Assembly (NCBI GenBank): GCA_005880445.1
Contig: VBGJ01000150.1
Location: forward strand, 1-34,417
Direction: 5' to 3'
Length of the DNA: 34,417 nucleotides
Source: Chloroflexota bacterium
GTDB taxonomy: Bacteria > Chloroflexota > Dormibacteria > Aeolococcales > Aeolococcaceae
Shown: positions 24,406 through 32,958 of the stretch, one piece after another
Layout: each line of letters begins with the position of its first letter
Position numbering within the stretch: the stretch's first letter is position 1
Notes under the pieces: generated by a model
Databases searched by the model: none
What the model was told of the DNA's origin: nothing
The model's input: only the letters and a program-made list of their open reading frames with translations
Position numbers and translations under genes: made by a program

Positions 24406-25520
24406 GCCGTCCTCGTCGCATGCTCACGCGCCACCTGCTCGATGAGCTCGACCACTCGATCCGCGGCGTCGGGCCTGCCCAGGCGGCGGCTCGCTTCAGC
24501 CATCGAGCGCCACCGAGCCGCGTCATCGAGGATGGCCCGGATCTCCGCCATGAGGCGCTCGGGCGTGCACGCCGCATCCTCGATCGCGACCGCCGCTCCG
24601 CCGGCAACGTACGGGGCAACGTTGTGTGCCTGGTGGCCGCCGGCGTACGGATACGGCACGAGGATCATGGGACGCCCCAGGGCGGAGCACTCCGCGAGCG
24701 ACGAGCCTCCGGCACGCATGACGACGAGATCGGCGGCCGCCATTCGCGCTCCGATGTCATCAAAGAATGCCTCCACCGTGTACCGCGAGCGCAGTGACGG
24801 CGGCAATGCATGTGCCACCGCAGCCACGTGCTCGGAGTCGAGCGTGCCGCATTGGTGCGTGACCTGTAGGTCGGGATACTCCATGAGCAGGGCGTGAACG
24901 CAGCCCGTCATGGCACGGTTGATGCGTCGGGCTCCCTGGGATCCGCCGGTGACGAACACACGCGTGCAGCGCGACACGAGCGCGGCAGGGGCCAGCGCGC
25001 GCACCTCCGGCCTGATCGGGTTCCCCGTGAGCACGGTGCGGGCGTGCGGCAGGTGCCGTCTGGTGTCCGCAAAGGAGGTCGCCACCACTCGCGCGCTGCG
25101 CGCCAGCAGACGAGTGGCGCGTCCCGGGTACGCGTTCTGCTCCATCAGCACGACCGGCGTGCGTTGCAGCCGGGCCGCTGCCACAACGGGCACGCACACG
25201 TAGCCGCCGCCTCCAACGACGACATCGGGCCGCATTCGCTTGAGCAGCTTTCGTGCGGAGCGCGTGGACGATGGGAGGCGAACCAACATGCGGGCGACAC
25301 TGCGCGGATCGCTCACATCGACGCCGCTGATGTCGAGCGTTTCGAGCTGGATGCCTGCATCGGTCACGAGCCGCTCGGCCACGCCGCCCGACCGGCCCAC
25401 CACGATGACCTCGCCGTCAGGATCGGCGCGCCGGAGCGCCTGCGCCGTGGCGAGCACCGGTGTCAGATGCCCACCCGTTCCGCCCCCAGCGATCAACACC
25501 CGCACGTCGCATCGCTCCAT
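24402..25520 (-). CDS. murG: UDP-GlcNAc:lipid I GlcNAc transferase MurG
   Basis: Peripheral membrane GT28 glycosyltransferase that converts lipid I to lipid II on the inner face of the membrane. The 372-residue product has the first G loop IAGGGTGGHLTP at 9-20, VVGGGGYVCVPV, MEQNAYPGRATRLLA, the second loop TGGSQGARRINR, and the UDP-GlcNAc block RAGGSSLAECSALGRP and PYPYAGGHQAHNV. ATG 25520 has AGGGG at 25528-25532 with a 7-nt spacer. The start lies 104 nt inside the ftsW 3' end, a long overlap for this operon; later GTG codons (25505, 25499) would still overlap by over 80 nt. It overlaps the next ligase by 4 nt. Confidence 0.96.
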   Translation of the reverse strand: MERCDVRVLIAGGGTGGHLTPVLATAQALRRADPDGEVIVVGRSGGVAERLVTDAGIQLETLDISGVDVSDPRSVARMLVRLPSSTRSARKLLKRMRPDVVVGGGGYVCVPVVAAARLQRTPVVLMEQNAYPGRATRLLARSARVVATSFADTRRHLPHARTVLTGNPIRPEVRALAPAALVSRCTRVFVTGGSQGARRINRAMTGCVHALLMEYPDLQVTHQCGTLDSEHVAAVAHALPPSLRSRYTVEAFFDDIGARMAAADLVVMRAGGSSLAECSALGRPMILVPYPYAGGHQAHNVAPYVAGGAAVAIEDAACTPERLMAEIRAILDDAARWRSMAEASRRLGRPDAADRVVELIEQVAREHATRTA

Positions 25521-26700
25521 GGTTGCGCCCCTGGGCGGACACGTTGCACAGGATGCCCATGCCCACGAGGCTCGCCGCCAGCGACGTGCCACCGTAGCTG
25601 ATGAACGGCAGCGGGATGCCCGTGGTCGGGATCACCCCGGTGACGGCGCCGACGTTGATGAACGCTTCGATGCAGATCCACGCGGTGATGCCTCCGGCGA
25701 GCAGCGCCCCGAACCGGTCGGGGGCGCGCAGCGAGGCGCGCACCCCGCGCCACGCAAGAAAGAGAAACGCGCCGAGGACCACGATGGTTCCGATCAGGCC
25801 GAGCTCCTCGCCGATGATGGCGAAGATGAAATCGGTGTGGGCCTCGGGAAGCCAGTCGTACTTCATCACCGAGTTGCCGAGCCCGACGCCGGTGAGGCCG
25901 CCCGAGCCCAGGGCGTACAGGGCCTGGCAGTTCTGGAAGCCCGACCCGAGGGCGTCTGCGCACGGGTTGAGGAAGTGCGCGAGGCGGTCTGCCCGGTACG
26001 CCACGAACTCGATCAACGCGTAGCCGCCGGCACCGAGCAAGGCGACCAGCAGCACGAGATGGTGCTTGCGGGCTCCACCGAGCGCGAGGAGCACCAGGCC
26101 GACCGAAGCGATGACGATCGAGCTCCCCAAGTCCCGCTCGATGAGGATGAGACCGACCAGGGTTGCCATCACGATCACGTAGTCGCGCACGCCGGCGAGG
26201 GATCGCGCGGCTGCGCCGCGGTGGTCGAGCCATCGCGCGAAAAAGATGATGGCCACGGCGACCGACAGTGCGGATGGCTGCACCGACAGCGGACCGACCT
26301 GGAACCACCGCTGTGCGCCATACGCCTGCTTGCCGATGTGTGGCACGAGCACGACGATGAGCACTACGACCATCGCCGCCATCGCCGGTTTCGCGAGCCT
26401 GCGAAGGTTGTGATAGTCCATGCGCGCGGTGATGTACATGCCCAGCCCACCAAGGCCGACACCGATCAACTGGTGCTCGAAGAAGTAGCTCGGATTGCCA
26501 TACCAGAGGTATCCGAGCGCCTCGGATGCGCTGTACACCATGACGAGGCCGAAGGCGACCAGACCGACGACCACCGTGAGCAGCCATCCGTCGACTCCCG
26601 TCGCCGCCGCGGCGCGGTCGGCGCTCGCCAGCGCGCGGCGCGCCAGCACGGCGGTGGAGCGGATTCCCGGCCGGTCGATGGTGGAGACGCGGCTCGCCAT
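25417..26700 (-). CDS. ftsW: SEDS-family septal peptidoglycan polymerase FtsW
   Basis: Integral membrane glycosyltransferase that polymerises lipid II at the septum with FtsI. The 427-residue product has about ten membrane helices. Typical blocks are GLVMVYSAS, YGAQRWFQVGPLSVQPSA, ERDLGSSIVI, GLGNSVMKYDWLPEAHTDF, FAIIGEELGLIG, and PTTGIPLPFISYGGTSL. About 35 residues after the last helix are Arg/Gly-rich and come from the overlap with murG. ATG 26700 shares its A with the murD stop (TGATG). I chose FtsW rather than RodA because of the dcw context and the FtsI partner in the same operon. Confidence 0.96.
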   Translation of the reverse strand: MASRVSTIDRPGIRSTAVLARRALASADRAAAATGVDGWLLTVVVGLVAFGLVMVYSASEALGYLWYGNPSYFFEHQLIGVGLGGLGMYITARMDYHNLRRLAKPAMAAMVVVLIVVLVPHIGKQAYGAQRWFQVGPLSVQPSALSVAVAIIFFARWLDHRGAAARSLAGVRDYVIVMATLVGLILIERDLGSSIVIASVGLVLLALGGARKHHLVLLVALLGAGGYALIEFVAYRADRLAHFLNPCADALGSGFQNCQALYALGSGGLTGVGLGNSVMKYDWLPEAHTDFIFAIIGEELGLIGTIVVLGAFLFLAWRGVRASLRAPDRFGALLAGGITAWICIEAFINVGAVTGVIPTTGIPLPFISYGGTSLAASLVGMGILCNVSAQGRNHGAMRRAGVDRWGRNGWASDTGARHGAGAPARRS

Positions 26701-28058
26701 CAGGACCGCTCCGCTCGCGCAGCGAGCACCGACGCAACCAGCGTGCGGTACGCGTCCCCACGCTCTTCGAAGTCACGAAATTGATCGAAGCTCTTGAAAC
26801 CGGGGGCGAGGAGCACGACGTCACCCGGGCCGGCCGCATCGCGGGCCGCGAGCACCGCGTCTGCGAGTGTCGTCACCACGGTACGGTGCTCGAACCCGCG
26901 ACGGGCAAGGGCGGCGTCCATGGCCGGCGCCGACTCGCCGTTCAGCACTGCGTGGCGCGCCCGCAGCGCGACCTCCTCGGCGAGCGCGTCCACCGATGTG
27001 TTCGCCGCGCTGCCGCCGCCGATCCAGATGATGGGTCGTTCGCCGAACGCGCGGAGCGCGACGATCGTCGACTCCGCATTGGTCGCCTTGCTGTCGTTGA
27101 TCCAGAGCACGCCGTCCCGCTCTGCCAGCACCTCGAGGCGGTGCGGCACGGCGTGGAACCCGCGCACCGCAACGGCGATGTCGGTGGGCGCGACGCCCGC
27201 CGCCCGCGCGACCGCCGCTGCGGCCAGCACGTTGAGCACGTTGTGCTCGCCGAAGAGCGGAATCCCGTCGCTGGGAAGGACGTGCAGCTCCGCCCCGGCC
27301 TCGACGCTCACGACGTCGCCGTCGCGCACCGTCGCCCCGTCCTTCGTGTCGATGTCCACGCCGAAGTAGCGCACCGGGCAGCGCGCTGCCGCCGCCATGG
27401 CGCGGGTGATCGGGTCGTCGTACCCGAGCACCACGTCATCGACCGCGAAACGCACGATGCGCTCCTTCAGCTGCGCGTACTCCTCGAAGCCGGCGTGGCG
27501 ATCGAGATGATCGGGAGTGACGTTGAGCACGCACGCGATGCTGCACCGCGGCTCAGCCACCGTCTCGATCTGAAACGATGACAGCTCCAGCACCACCCAG
27601 TCATCGCTGGTGACGCCGGTGAGCCGGTCGAGCACAGGCACGCCGATGTTGCCGCCGAGCACAACGCCGGCTCCGCTGCGCTCGAGGATGGCCGCGACGA
27701 GCGCCGTCGTCGTGGTCTTGCCATTCGTCCCCGTGATGCCCACCACGCGTCCCCGGCAGCGCTCGAACACGAGGTCCATCTCGCTGCGAACCGGGACGCC
27801 GTGCGCGCGCGCCCACATCAGCTCGGGCGCATCCCACGGCACACCGGGACTAGGGCATACGAGCAGCGCGTCGCGAGCGACATCCTCGCCATATCCGCCG
27901 AGCTGCACTTCGACGCCGGGCGGCAGCGCCGCGGCGCGCTCGCGGATCACTGGGTCGTCGGCGCGGTCGACCACCAGCACCGGGTGGCCTTCCGCCACCA
28001 TGACGCGTGCCACGGCGGCACCAGTTCGCGCCAGGCCGAGGATCACGACACGTTTCAT
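26700..28058 (-). CDS. murD: UDP-N-acetylmuramoyl-L-alanine--D-glutamate ligase
   Basis: Cytosolic ligase adding D-Glu to UDP-MurNAc-L-Ala. The 452-residue product has the UDP-binding Rossmann start VVILGLARTGAAVA, P-loop GITGTNGKTTT, LELSSFQIE, NVTPDHLDRH, NDSKATNAEST and the C-terminal LLAPGFKSFDQFRDFEERG. All usual motifs are present, which contrasts with the two other, unusual Mur ligases of this operon. ATG 28058 overlaps the mraY stop (ATGA), and the stop overlaps the ftsW start by 1 nt. Confidence 0.97.
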   Translation of the reverse strand: MKRVVILGLARTGAAVARVMVAEGHPVLVVDRADDPVIRERAAALPPGVEVQLGGYGEDVARDALLVCPSPGVPWDAPELMWARAHGVPVRSEMDLVFERCRGRVVGITGTNGKTTTTALVAAILERSGAGVVLGGNIGVPVLDRLTGVTSDDWVVLELSSFQIETVAEPRCSIACVLNVTPDHLDRHAGFEEYAQLKERIVRFAVDDVVLGYDDPITRAMAAAARCPVRYFGVDIDTKDGATVRDGDVVSVEAGAELHVLPSDGIPLFGEHNVLNVLAAAAVARAAGVAPTDIAVAVRGFHAVPHRLEVLAERDGVLWINDSKATNAESTIVALRAFGERPIIWIGGGSAANTSVDALAEEVALRARHAVLNGESAPAMDAALARRGFEHRTVVTTLADAVLAARDAAGPGDVVLLAPGFKSFDQFRDFEERGDAYRTLVASVLAARAERS

Positions 28059-29014
28059 GTCGGGGGTCCAGCGAGGTGCGCGTACAGCACGGTGAACCCC
28101 GTGCCCAGCGCCGCCACGGCGGCGAACACGCCGACCAGGCGATCCTCTCGCAGCCCCAGCTCCTCGAAGTGATGGTGCAGCGGGCTGGCTCGGAAGACAC
28201 GCCGCCCGTATCGCCGGATGGAGCCAACGTTGATGATGACGCTCGCCGTCTCGATAACGAACACGATGCCCAAGAGTGGCAGCGCCCAGAGCAGGTGCAG
28301 CTCCGCGCTGAGCGCCACCATCACCGAGCCCAGGGCCAGCGCCCCGGTGTCGCCCATGAAGAGCCGGGCCGGAAACCAGTTGTAGACGAGGAAAGCGGCG
28401 ACGGATCCGGTCAGCGCTGCGGCAATGATCACCACATGCAGGTCGTGCACGCCGACAGCGATGACGCTGATGCCGAAGAACACGAGTGCGGTGCAGGACG
28501 CGGCGAGACCATCAGCCCCATCGGTGAGATTGACGGCGTTGCTGGCAGCAACGAGAGCAATGACGGTGAGCGGCACCACGCCCCACCCGAGATCGGGAGC
28601 GCCGAGACCGGGAAAGTACTGGTGCGTGAACCCCGCCACCACGAGCCCGACGCCAACGAGGAGCCCGACGAGCACCTCCACGGCGATCTTGTTCCAGCCG
28701 CCAAACCCCAACTTGCTGCGACTCTGGATGTTCACAGCATCGTCGAGCGCGCCGAGAGCCGCGCCTCCGAGCAGGGCGAAGATGGCGATGAAACCCTCAC
28801 GGCTGCGGTCGAGAGCTAGCCACGCGACAAGCACTAGAGCGCAGAACAGTGCGCCTCCGAACGTCGCGGTGCCTTCTTTCACGCGATGCGTCGCCGGACC
28901 GTACGCCGCAACACGCTGGCCGATGTGGCGGCGCGCCAGCCCGGACAGCAAGGGCGGATAGAGCAGCAATCCGGCCACGAACGCCACCACGAGAACGACG
29001 ATCTCGTGTGTCAC
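28055..29014 (-). CDS. mraY: Phospho-MurNAc-pentapeptide transferase MraY
   Basis: Integral membrane enzyme that moves phospho-MurNAc-pentapeptide onto undecaprenyl phosphate to make lipid I. The 319-residue product has about ten membrane helices. Key blocks are KEGTATFGG, GALDDAVNIQSRSKLG, the Asp-rich NAVNLTDGADGLA, RLFMGDTGALALG, and the His triad region SPLHHHFEELG. GTG 29014 overlaps the ftsI stop (GTGA), which fixes the start; the longer open frame to 29431 reads antisense-like sequence in ftsI. In many bacteria murE and murF come just before mraY; here they are absent and ftsI joins mraY directly. Confidence 0.96.
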   Translation of the reverse strand: MTHEIVVLVVAFVAGLLLYPPLLSGLARRHIGQRVAAYGPATHRVKEGTATFGGALFCALVLVAWLALDRSREGFIAIFALLGGAALGALDDAVNIQSRSKLGFGGWNKIAVEVLVGLLVGVGLVVAGFTHQYFPGLGAPDLGWGVVPLTVIALVAASNAVNLTDGADGLAASCTALVFFGISVIAVGVHDLHVVIIAAALTGSVAAFLVYNWFPARLFMGDTGALALGSVMVALSAELHLLWALPLLGIVFVIETASVIINVGSIRRYGRRVFRASPLHHHFEELGLREDRLVGVFAAVAALGTGFTVLYAHLAGPPT

Positions 29015-30771
29015 GGTTGGATGCGCCACTGATCGATGATGATCTGCGCGACATTCCGCCAGACCGGAGCCGCAAGCAGCGCGCCGAAGCGCGGCGTACG
29101 GTTCTCCTGCGGTCGGTTGAGGATGACCATCATCGTGAATTGCGGATGAGCCGCCGGCATGAACCCGACGAACGAAGCCGTGACGTTGCCGCCGTAGCGG
29201 CCGTTCTCCGCGACGCTCGCGGTGCCGGTCTTGCCGGCGATCTCGCCCTTGTAGCCCTTGATCTGCGCCTCGAAGCCCTCGGATCCTCGGTCGTCCACCA
29301 CACCGACCATCATGTGCGAGAGGGTCGCGGCGGCGCCGGACGATATCACCCGCCGGGTGCGAGGCTGGAACGAGGTCGACGCACCCGTCGTGGGGTCGAC
29401 GACAGAGTCCACCACGTGGGGTTGCACCCACACACCGCCATTCGCCGCGGTGTTGATGGCGGCAAGCATCTCCACCGGTGTGGTGAGCACGCCCTGCCCG
29501 AACGATGCCTCCGCGTAGTTGAGGTTCTTCCAGGAAGGCTGCGGCCGCATGGGGCTGTTGACCTCACCCGCGAGGTCGATCCCGGTCGGCGCGCCGACGC
29601 CGAAGCCGAGCATGTTCGCGTAGAAGGCGTTCTGCCCCTCCATCTGCTGCAACTTGATGGCGCCGTTGTTGAGCGACAGATCGAGCACCGTCTGCATAGA
29701 GACGGTGCCGTGGGAGCGGCTGTCCCAGTCGTGGATCAGGTATCCGTCGATGACCGTCTGGTGCTCGTTGATGACGGTGCTGGGTGTGATCGTGTGGTTG
29801 TTGAGCCCTCCCGCGAAGGTCACCACCTTCATGACAGAACCTGGCTCGTACGGCTGGCTCACGGCAAGATCGCGAAAGTTCGCGATGTTGCTTTGATCGT
29901 AGGCGTTCGCGTCGTAGGTCGGATACTGCGCCCACGCGCGTATCGATCCGGTGTGCGGATCCATGATCATGAGCGTGCCCGACGAGGACGCTGAGTCGGC
30001 CACCCCCCTGGCCAGCGCAACCTCCGCCCAGTACTGCAGTTGGGAGTCGAGCCCGAGCACGATATTGCTGCCGTTGCGCGCATCGACCTTCTGCCTGCCA
30101 CTCAACACGATGGAGTTGCCGAGCAGGTCGGTCAGCGTCGATTCGCTGCCGGTGGTGCCGCTCAGGATGGTGTTGTAGAACTGCTCCGCGCCATACTGCC
30201 CCGTACGGTCGGAGTCGACGTAGCCCAGCAGGTTGGAAGCGAACGACGCACCAGTCACCGGCGACGGATCGTACACGCGCTGCTGCCCTGGAATCGTGCC
30301 GATACCGGGAAGATTGAGCGCATGCAGCCTCGCATTGATGTCCGGCGAGACGCCCTTGGCCAGATAGTCGAACTGATTTGGCTGTTGCAACGCCGTCGCA
30401 ATCTTCGAGTACGCAACTCGGAGAATGGGCGTCAGCTGCTGCGCCACAGTGCCACGCTGCGACGGTGGAATCAGCGCCGGGTCGGCGAAGACGTCGTAGT
30501 CGGTGCGATTGCTGGCGAGCACACGACCGGAGCGGTCTAGGATCAGCCCGCGGTTGCCTCGCAACGCAACCGACGCGGTGTGCTGTGCCCGCGCATGGGC
30601 GGCAAGCGTGGTGCCTTGGAGCACCTGGACCTGCACAAGACGTCCGAACACCGTGACTGCCATAGCGAGGAAGGCGAGCACGAGCCACAGTCCACGACGG
30701 CGGAAGTCGGGAGCATCGCCGACGAACCAGGCGCGAGTTCGCGGCCCCTCAGGTTGCCGAGTGCGGCTCAC
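29011..30771 (-). CDS. ftsI: Septal transpeptidase FtsI (class B PBP)
   Basis: Penicillin-binding protein that cross-links septal peptidoglycan outside the membrane. The 586-residue product has one membrane helix (about 27-48), a PBP dimer/pedestal domain that begins RGNRGLILDRSGRVLASN, and the transpeptidase domain with EPGSVMKVV (SxxK, catalytic Ser), LSLNNGA (SxN) and GKTGTAS (KTG). No PASTA repeats follow. GTG 30771 overlaps the ftsL-like stop (GTGA). It pairs with FtsW three genes downstream. The symbols pbpB or ftsI are both used for such proteins. Confidence 0.95.
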   Translation of the reverse strand: MSRTRQPEGPRTRAWFVGDAPDFRRRGLWLVLAFLAMAVTVFGRLVQVQVLQGTTLAAHARAQHTASVALRGNRGLILDRSGRVLASNRTDYDVFADPALIPPSQRGTVAQQLTPILRVAYSKIATALQQPNQFDYLAKGVSPDINARLHALNLPGIGTIPGQQRVYDPSPVTGASFASNLLGYVDSDRTGQYGAEQFYNTILSGTTGSESTLTDLLGNSIVLSGRQKVDARNGSNIVLGLDSQLQYWAEVALARGVADSASSSGTLMIMDPHTGSIRAWAQYPTYDANAYDQSNIANFRDLAVSQPYEPGSVMKVVTFAGGLNNHTITPSTVINEHQTVIDGYLIHDWDSRSHGTVSMQTVLDLSLNNGAIKLQQMEGQNAFYANMLGFGVGAPTGIDLAGEVNSPMRPQPSWKNLNYAEASFGQGVLTTPVEMLAAINTAANGGVWVQPHVVDSVVDPTTGASTSFQPRTRRVISSGAAATLSHMMVGVVDDRGSEGFEAQIKGYKGEIAGKTGTASVAENGRYGGNVTASFVGFMPAAHPQFTMMVILNRPQENRTPRFGALLAAPVWRNVAQIIIDQWRIQP

Positions 30772-31247
30772 TGGCCGTGTGTCGCGCCGCCGGAGGCGCC
30801 GCTGAGCGCGCCGACGAACTGCTGCAGTGCTCCACTCGAGGTGCCGGCAGTCTCTGGGGTCGGCACCGCGGGAATCACGTCAACCGGTCGCGGCGTGACG
30901 TAGGCCCAGCGGTTCGCTGGACGCATGCCGAGCTGCTGCGCGGCTGAAACGATCCTCTCGGAGGATTCGAGGCGCGCCAGCTCATCGTTGAGCTGTCCCG
31001 CCTGACCGCGCAGCTGCTGCTGCTGCGATGCTAGGTTCGACGCCTGGTACGTCGCCTGTGTTGCGTGCGCAGACTGGCTGACGTATGCGATGCCGATCCC
31101 AGCGCCGATCGCGATGAGCGGCACGAGCGGCAATGGTGTGCGCGGACCACCGCGTCGCAGCCGCGCGTAGCGCGCGGGCACGTCAACGGGGAGGCGATCG
31201 ACGCTCTGCGCGGCGACTCGCTCGGCGCGATGACGGCGGAAGGGCAC
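30768..31247 (-). CDS. ftsL: FtsL-like bitopic division protein
   Basis: A 159-residue protein with a basic cytoplasmic N-terminus (1-38), one membrane helix (about 39-57, PLPLVPLIAIGAGIGIAYV), a Gln-rich coiled coil (about 65-105, including ASQQQQLRGQAGQLNDELAR) and a Pro/Gly-rich end. The coiled coil is followed by IVSAAQQLGMRPAN, which resembles the end of FtsL/DivIC proteins. Sequence identity within FtsL families is low, so the call rests on topology and on position between rsmH and ftsI. GTG 31247 has GGAG at 31256-31259 with an 8-nt spacer. It likely activates FtsW-FtsI with FtsQ. Confidence 0.82.
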   Translation of the reverse strand: MPFRRHRAERVAAQSVDRLPVDVPARYARLRRGGPRTPLPLVPLIAIGAGIGIAYVSQSAHATQATYQASNLASQQQQLRGQAGQLNDELARLESSERIVSAAQQLGMRPANRWAYVTPRPVDVIPAVPTPETAGTSSGALQQFVGALSGASGGATHGQ

Positions 31248-31305
31248 TGCCCGTTCTCCAGAGTTGAACTGTTGGTGCTGCGTGGGGCAGGACGATGGTT
31301 CGATG

Positions 31306-32313
31306 TCACCCGGACTCGTCGAGCTTCTCGGCCACCCGTAGGCGCGCCGAGCGAGCGCGCGGGTTGGCTTCGATCTCCGCGATGTCCGGCTTGATCACGC
31401 GGCGGGTGATCAACGAGAGGGTGGCCCGGTGGGCGCAGGTGCAGTGGAGCTGTTGGGGTGGACAGATACAGTTCTGTGCTGCGACGTGGAGTGCGTTCTT
31501 GACAAGGGTGTCCTCGAGAGAGTGGAAGGAGATGACCCCAAGACGCCCACCGGGCCGGAGGATTCGAATTGCTGCCTGCAGACCTGATTCGAGGCGCTCG
31601 AGCTCGCCGTTGACGGCGATGCGCAAGGCCTGGAATGTTCGCGTGGCGGGATGGATCCGCTTCGGCCACAGAGGCCGGGGCACAGCGCCCTCGACGATCT
31701 CGCGTAGCTGCGTCGTGCTGATCACCGGCTGCTCACGACGGACCGCAACGATCCGCCGTGCGATGCGCGTTGCAAACCGCTCGTCGCCGTAGTCGCGGAT
31801 GATGCCGGCGAGCTCGGCTCCCGATCTCGTCCTGAGGATGTCGGCGGCGGTCTCGCCGGACGCGGTGTCCATACGCATGTCGAGCGGACCGTCGAAGCGG
31901 AAGCTGAAGCCGCGTTCTGCATCGTCGAGTTGCAGCGAGGAGATGCCGAGGTCGAACACGACTATGTCGACCACCGGCGCGGCTGCTGCTGCAACGATGC
32001 TGTCAAGATCGGCAAAATCTCCCTTGACGAAGGTGAGCGCGTCGAGGTGGCCGGCGAAGCGCAGCTGCGCTGCCGTTACCGCCCTCGCGTCGCGATCGAT
32101 GCCGATGACACGACCGCTGGGCAGGACGCGCTCGACGAGCGCGCTGGTCACACCGCCGGCGCCGAGCGTGGCGTCGACGGCGATGTGCCCCTGCCTGGGC
32201 TGCAGGTTCTCTATGAGTTGGTGTAGAAGGACCGGCCGGTGTCCGGGCGCTTCAGGCGCCGGCACACCGGGCGTGGCATCGATGCGTGTCCCCATGTCTG
32301 CCACGGTCGGCAT
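31306..32313 (-). CDS. rsmH: 16S rRNA m4C1402 methyltransferase RsmH (MraW)
   Basis: SAM-dependent enzyme that methylates N4 of C1402 in 16S rRNA. The 335-residue product has HRPVLLHQLIENL, SAM motif VDATLGAGGVTSALV, IGIDRDARAV, FDLGISSLQLDDAERGFSF, the PLDMRMD block, and the C-terminal GVISFHSLEDTLVKN and LITRRVIKP. ATG 32313 is used; ATG 32295 also fits. Neither has a clear Shine-Dalgarno. Position directly after mraZ is the classical order. Two Cys near the end (CICPPQQLHCTC) form a small cluster common in this family. Confidence 0.97.
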   Translation of the reverse strand: MPTVADMGTRIDATPGVPAPEAPGHRPVLLHQLIENLQPRQGHIAVDATLGAGGVTSALVERVLPSGRVIGIDRDARAVTAAQLRFAGHLDALTFVKGDFADLDSIVAAAAAPVVDIVVFDLGISSLQLDDAERGFSFRFDGPLDMRMDTASGETAADILRTRSGAELAGIIRDYGDERFATRIARRIVAVRREQPVISTTQLREIVEGAVPRPLWPKRIHPATRTFQALRIAVNGELERLESGLQAAIRILRPGGRLGVISFHSLEDTLVKNALHVAAQNCICPPQQLHCTCAHRATLSLITRRVIKPDIAEIEANPRARSARLRVAEKLDESG

Positions 32314-32349
32314 GGGGCCGGGTGTGTGTCAAGCGAAGGAGCGGAAAGC

Positions 32350-32811
32350 TCATGCGGGCGGCTCGGATGGTCTGGCCGCGCCGCGCTGGATGACGAGATC
32401 GTTCAACCGCGTGAAGGCGTCGTGCTCCAGCTCGCCCTCCTGCTCGGTCCAGTTGCGTTCCGAGACGATCTCGACGACCTCGCCGAGACCGACGAAGACG
32501 ACGCTGTCGTCCAGCTCGGCCCACGTGCGCTGCCACGGGTTCAAGAGCAAGCGTCCCTGTGCGTCGAGCTCGAGCGGGTACGTGTTGCCGAAGAGCTGAC
32601 GGACGAAACGGCGCGCCTGCGCGGGCGTCTCCGCGGTGCGCCGGTAGCGCTCTTCCTGGCTCTTCCACTCGTCGGGGGGCCAGATCATCAGACGGCTGTC
32701 CGGACCCGGCGCGACCACGGTGCCGTCCGGAATCCAGCGCCGGAGCTGGGCAGGCACGGCGGCGCGACCCTTGGGGTCGATCCGGTGGTGATACGTGCCA
32801 AAGAAGGACAA
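32350..32811 (-). CDS. mraZ: Transcriptional regulator MraZ
   Basis: DNA-binding protein with two SpoVT/AbrB-like halves that represses its own dcw operon. From TTG 32811 the 153-residue product begins MSFFGTYHHRIDPKGRAAVP, the family-standard N-terminus. The second half contains LELDAQGRLLLNPWQR and VVFVGLGEVVEI. Longer starts (GTG 32832, or 32928) are less likely: 32928 lies upstream of the predicted transcription start and operator. The last 15 residues are Ala/Pro-rich. Its likely binding site, three TGGNG repeats at 10-bp spacing, is 59-83 nt upstream. It leads the operon through ftsQ. Confidence 0.93.
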   Translation of the reverse strand: MSFFGTYHHRIDPKGRAAVPAQLRRWIPDGTVVAPGPDSRLMIWPPDEWKSQEERYRRTAETPAQARRFVRQLFGNTYPLELDAQGRLLLNPWQRTWAELDDSVVFVGLGEVVEIVSERNWTEQEGELEHDAFTRLNDLVIQRGAARPSEPPA

Positions 32812-32869
32812 GGCGGTGTGCTCGCCGCCCACAGCGTCACGAACGACGTGGTCGGTCTGACGCCCGGTT

Positions 32870-32894
32870 CCCCATTTCTCACCACTTTGCTCCA
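32870..32894 (-). promoter_or_regulatory. MraZ operator (three TGGNG repeats)
   Basis: Read on the minus strand: TGGAG (32894-32890), TGGTG (32884-32880), TGGGG (32874-32870), each separated by exactly 5 nt. A fourth, poorer unit GGCGT follows at the same phase. Published MraZ boxes are short direct TGGGN-type repeats with 5-nt spacers, so the match in sequence, phase and place is good. The site lies just downstream of the predicted transcription start. Confidence 0.75.
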
Positions 32895-32906
32895 CGAGTG
32901 GGCCGA

Positions 32907-32935
32907 ACGCTAGCAGGTCGCTCCTCACGCGTCAA
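32907..32935 (-). promoter_or_regulatory. Promoter of the mraZ-led dcw operon
   Basis: On the minus strand TTGACG (32935-32930) and TAGCGT (32912-32907) are separated by 17 nt, close to the vegetative sigma consensus. Transcription would start near 32900, directly before the MraZ repeats. It is the only clear -35/-10 pair found for the main operon. Confidence 0.65.
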
Positions 32936-32958
32936 CGCAAACAAATGTACGGGTCGCG

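Noticed and set aside
25240-26784. Long plus-strand open frame opposite murG and ftsW
   Set aside because: Antisense to two recognised genes; composition is Arg/Asp/His-rich without any domain.
32812-32928. Longer mraZ from 32928
   Set aside because: The extra 39 residues are unlike MraZ, and the start would lie upstream of the predicted transcription start and operator.
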